A stretch of DNA of 64,000 bases from Setophaga petechia (Eukaryota > Chordata > Aves > Passeriformes > Parulidae). The notes under the pieces are model-generated. The model saw only the letters and a program-made list of their open reading frames with translations. It did no database searches and was not told the origin of the DNA. The position numbers and the translations under genes are program-made. Shown piece after piece: positions 63,669 through 64,000 of the stretch. The stretch spans positions 5,358,596-5,422,595 of the forward strand of contig JANCRA010000030.1 in assembly GCA_024362935.1 (NCBI GenBank). Direction: 5' to 3'. The first letter of the stretch is position 1; every line of letters begins with the position of its first letter.

Positions 63669-64000
63669 GCGTGTGGAGGGCAGTCAGGGCTTTCCCCCGC
63701 CGTGGGGGCAGGACCGTGCATCAGTCACACCTCACAAAGTGCCCCAATCACACCTGGTTTTCCCCCAAAGTGAGAGCGCTCGGGTTAATTATGGGCTAAT
63801 TAAGGCCTTCCGTCCCGCCCCGGGGCACACGGCAGCGCTGGCTCTGCAGGGCGGCGCGGCCCCTGCCCTTCCTCACAGAGGGGTGTGAGGGGAGGGGTCT
63901 GGGCTGGTCCCCGGGGGTTTGGGGACTGCAGGGGCTCAGGGTGGGTTTAGGGCATGCAGACACTCAGGGGTGTCCCCACGTTTGTTGTTTAAAAGCCCCA
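63669..64000. other. Distal intergenic sequence after the NUMT
   Basis: GC-rich sequence with a short AT-rich island GGGTTAATTATGGGCTAATT near 63782. I see no gene. Confidence 0.5.

Overview
The window is vertebrate nuclear DNA, almost certainly from a bird and probably a songbird. The evidence is short introns with GT-AG boundaries, GC-rich CpG islands, a CR1 LINE tail, a solo LTR of a type I associate with passerine genomes, and a nuclear copy of a bird-like mitochondrial ND2 fragment. The gene order matches the block I know from human 9q34.11: DOLPP1, CRAT, PTPA (PPP2R4), IER5L. The species assignment is inference.

Layout. DOLPP1 (+) occupies the left end from its second coding exon (first exon outside the window) to a stop at 6107, with a 3'UTR probably reaching about 8400. 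CRAT (-) lies between 11951 and 24888 in 14 coding exons and converges on DOLPP1. A CpG island at about 24.5-25.7 kb is a shared divergent promoter: CRAT starts leftwards at 24888 and PTPA (+) starts rightwards at 25372. PTPA has 10 coding exons, ends at 47277 and has a 3'UTR of about 2.5 kb. A 10.4 kb gene-free stretch follows, with a 93-bp minisatellite, a (GGA)n tract, AT-rich blocks that look like regulatory elements, and a CpG island with a strong CTCF-type motif. The intronless IER5L gene (-) lies at 61531-62499, with a TATA/CCAAT promoter near 62.95-63.08 kb. The last kilobase holds a possible divergent exon and the ND2-derived insert.

Functions. DOLPP1 is an ER dolichyl-diphosphate phosphatase in N-glycosylation. 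CRAT is carnitine O-acetyltransferase; the reconstructed 626-residue protein has a mitochondrial-type N-terminus and a C-terminal SKL peroxisomal signal. PTPA is the PP2A activator/PPIase (321 residues reconstructed). IER5L is an immediate-early family protein whose relatives bind PP2A, so PTPA and IER5L are linked by one phosphatase. The genes are not an operon; the visible coupling is the shared CRAT/PTPA promoter.

I found no wholly new gene system. The most notable signals are the solo LTR with perfect 6-bp target duplications 25 bp upstream of the last DOLPP1 exon, the ND2 insert next to IER5L, and a phase-compatible alternative first exon for CRAT in a lineage that lacks the internal methionine used by the shorter human isoform.
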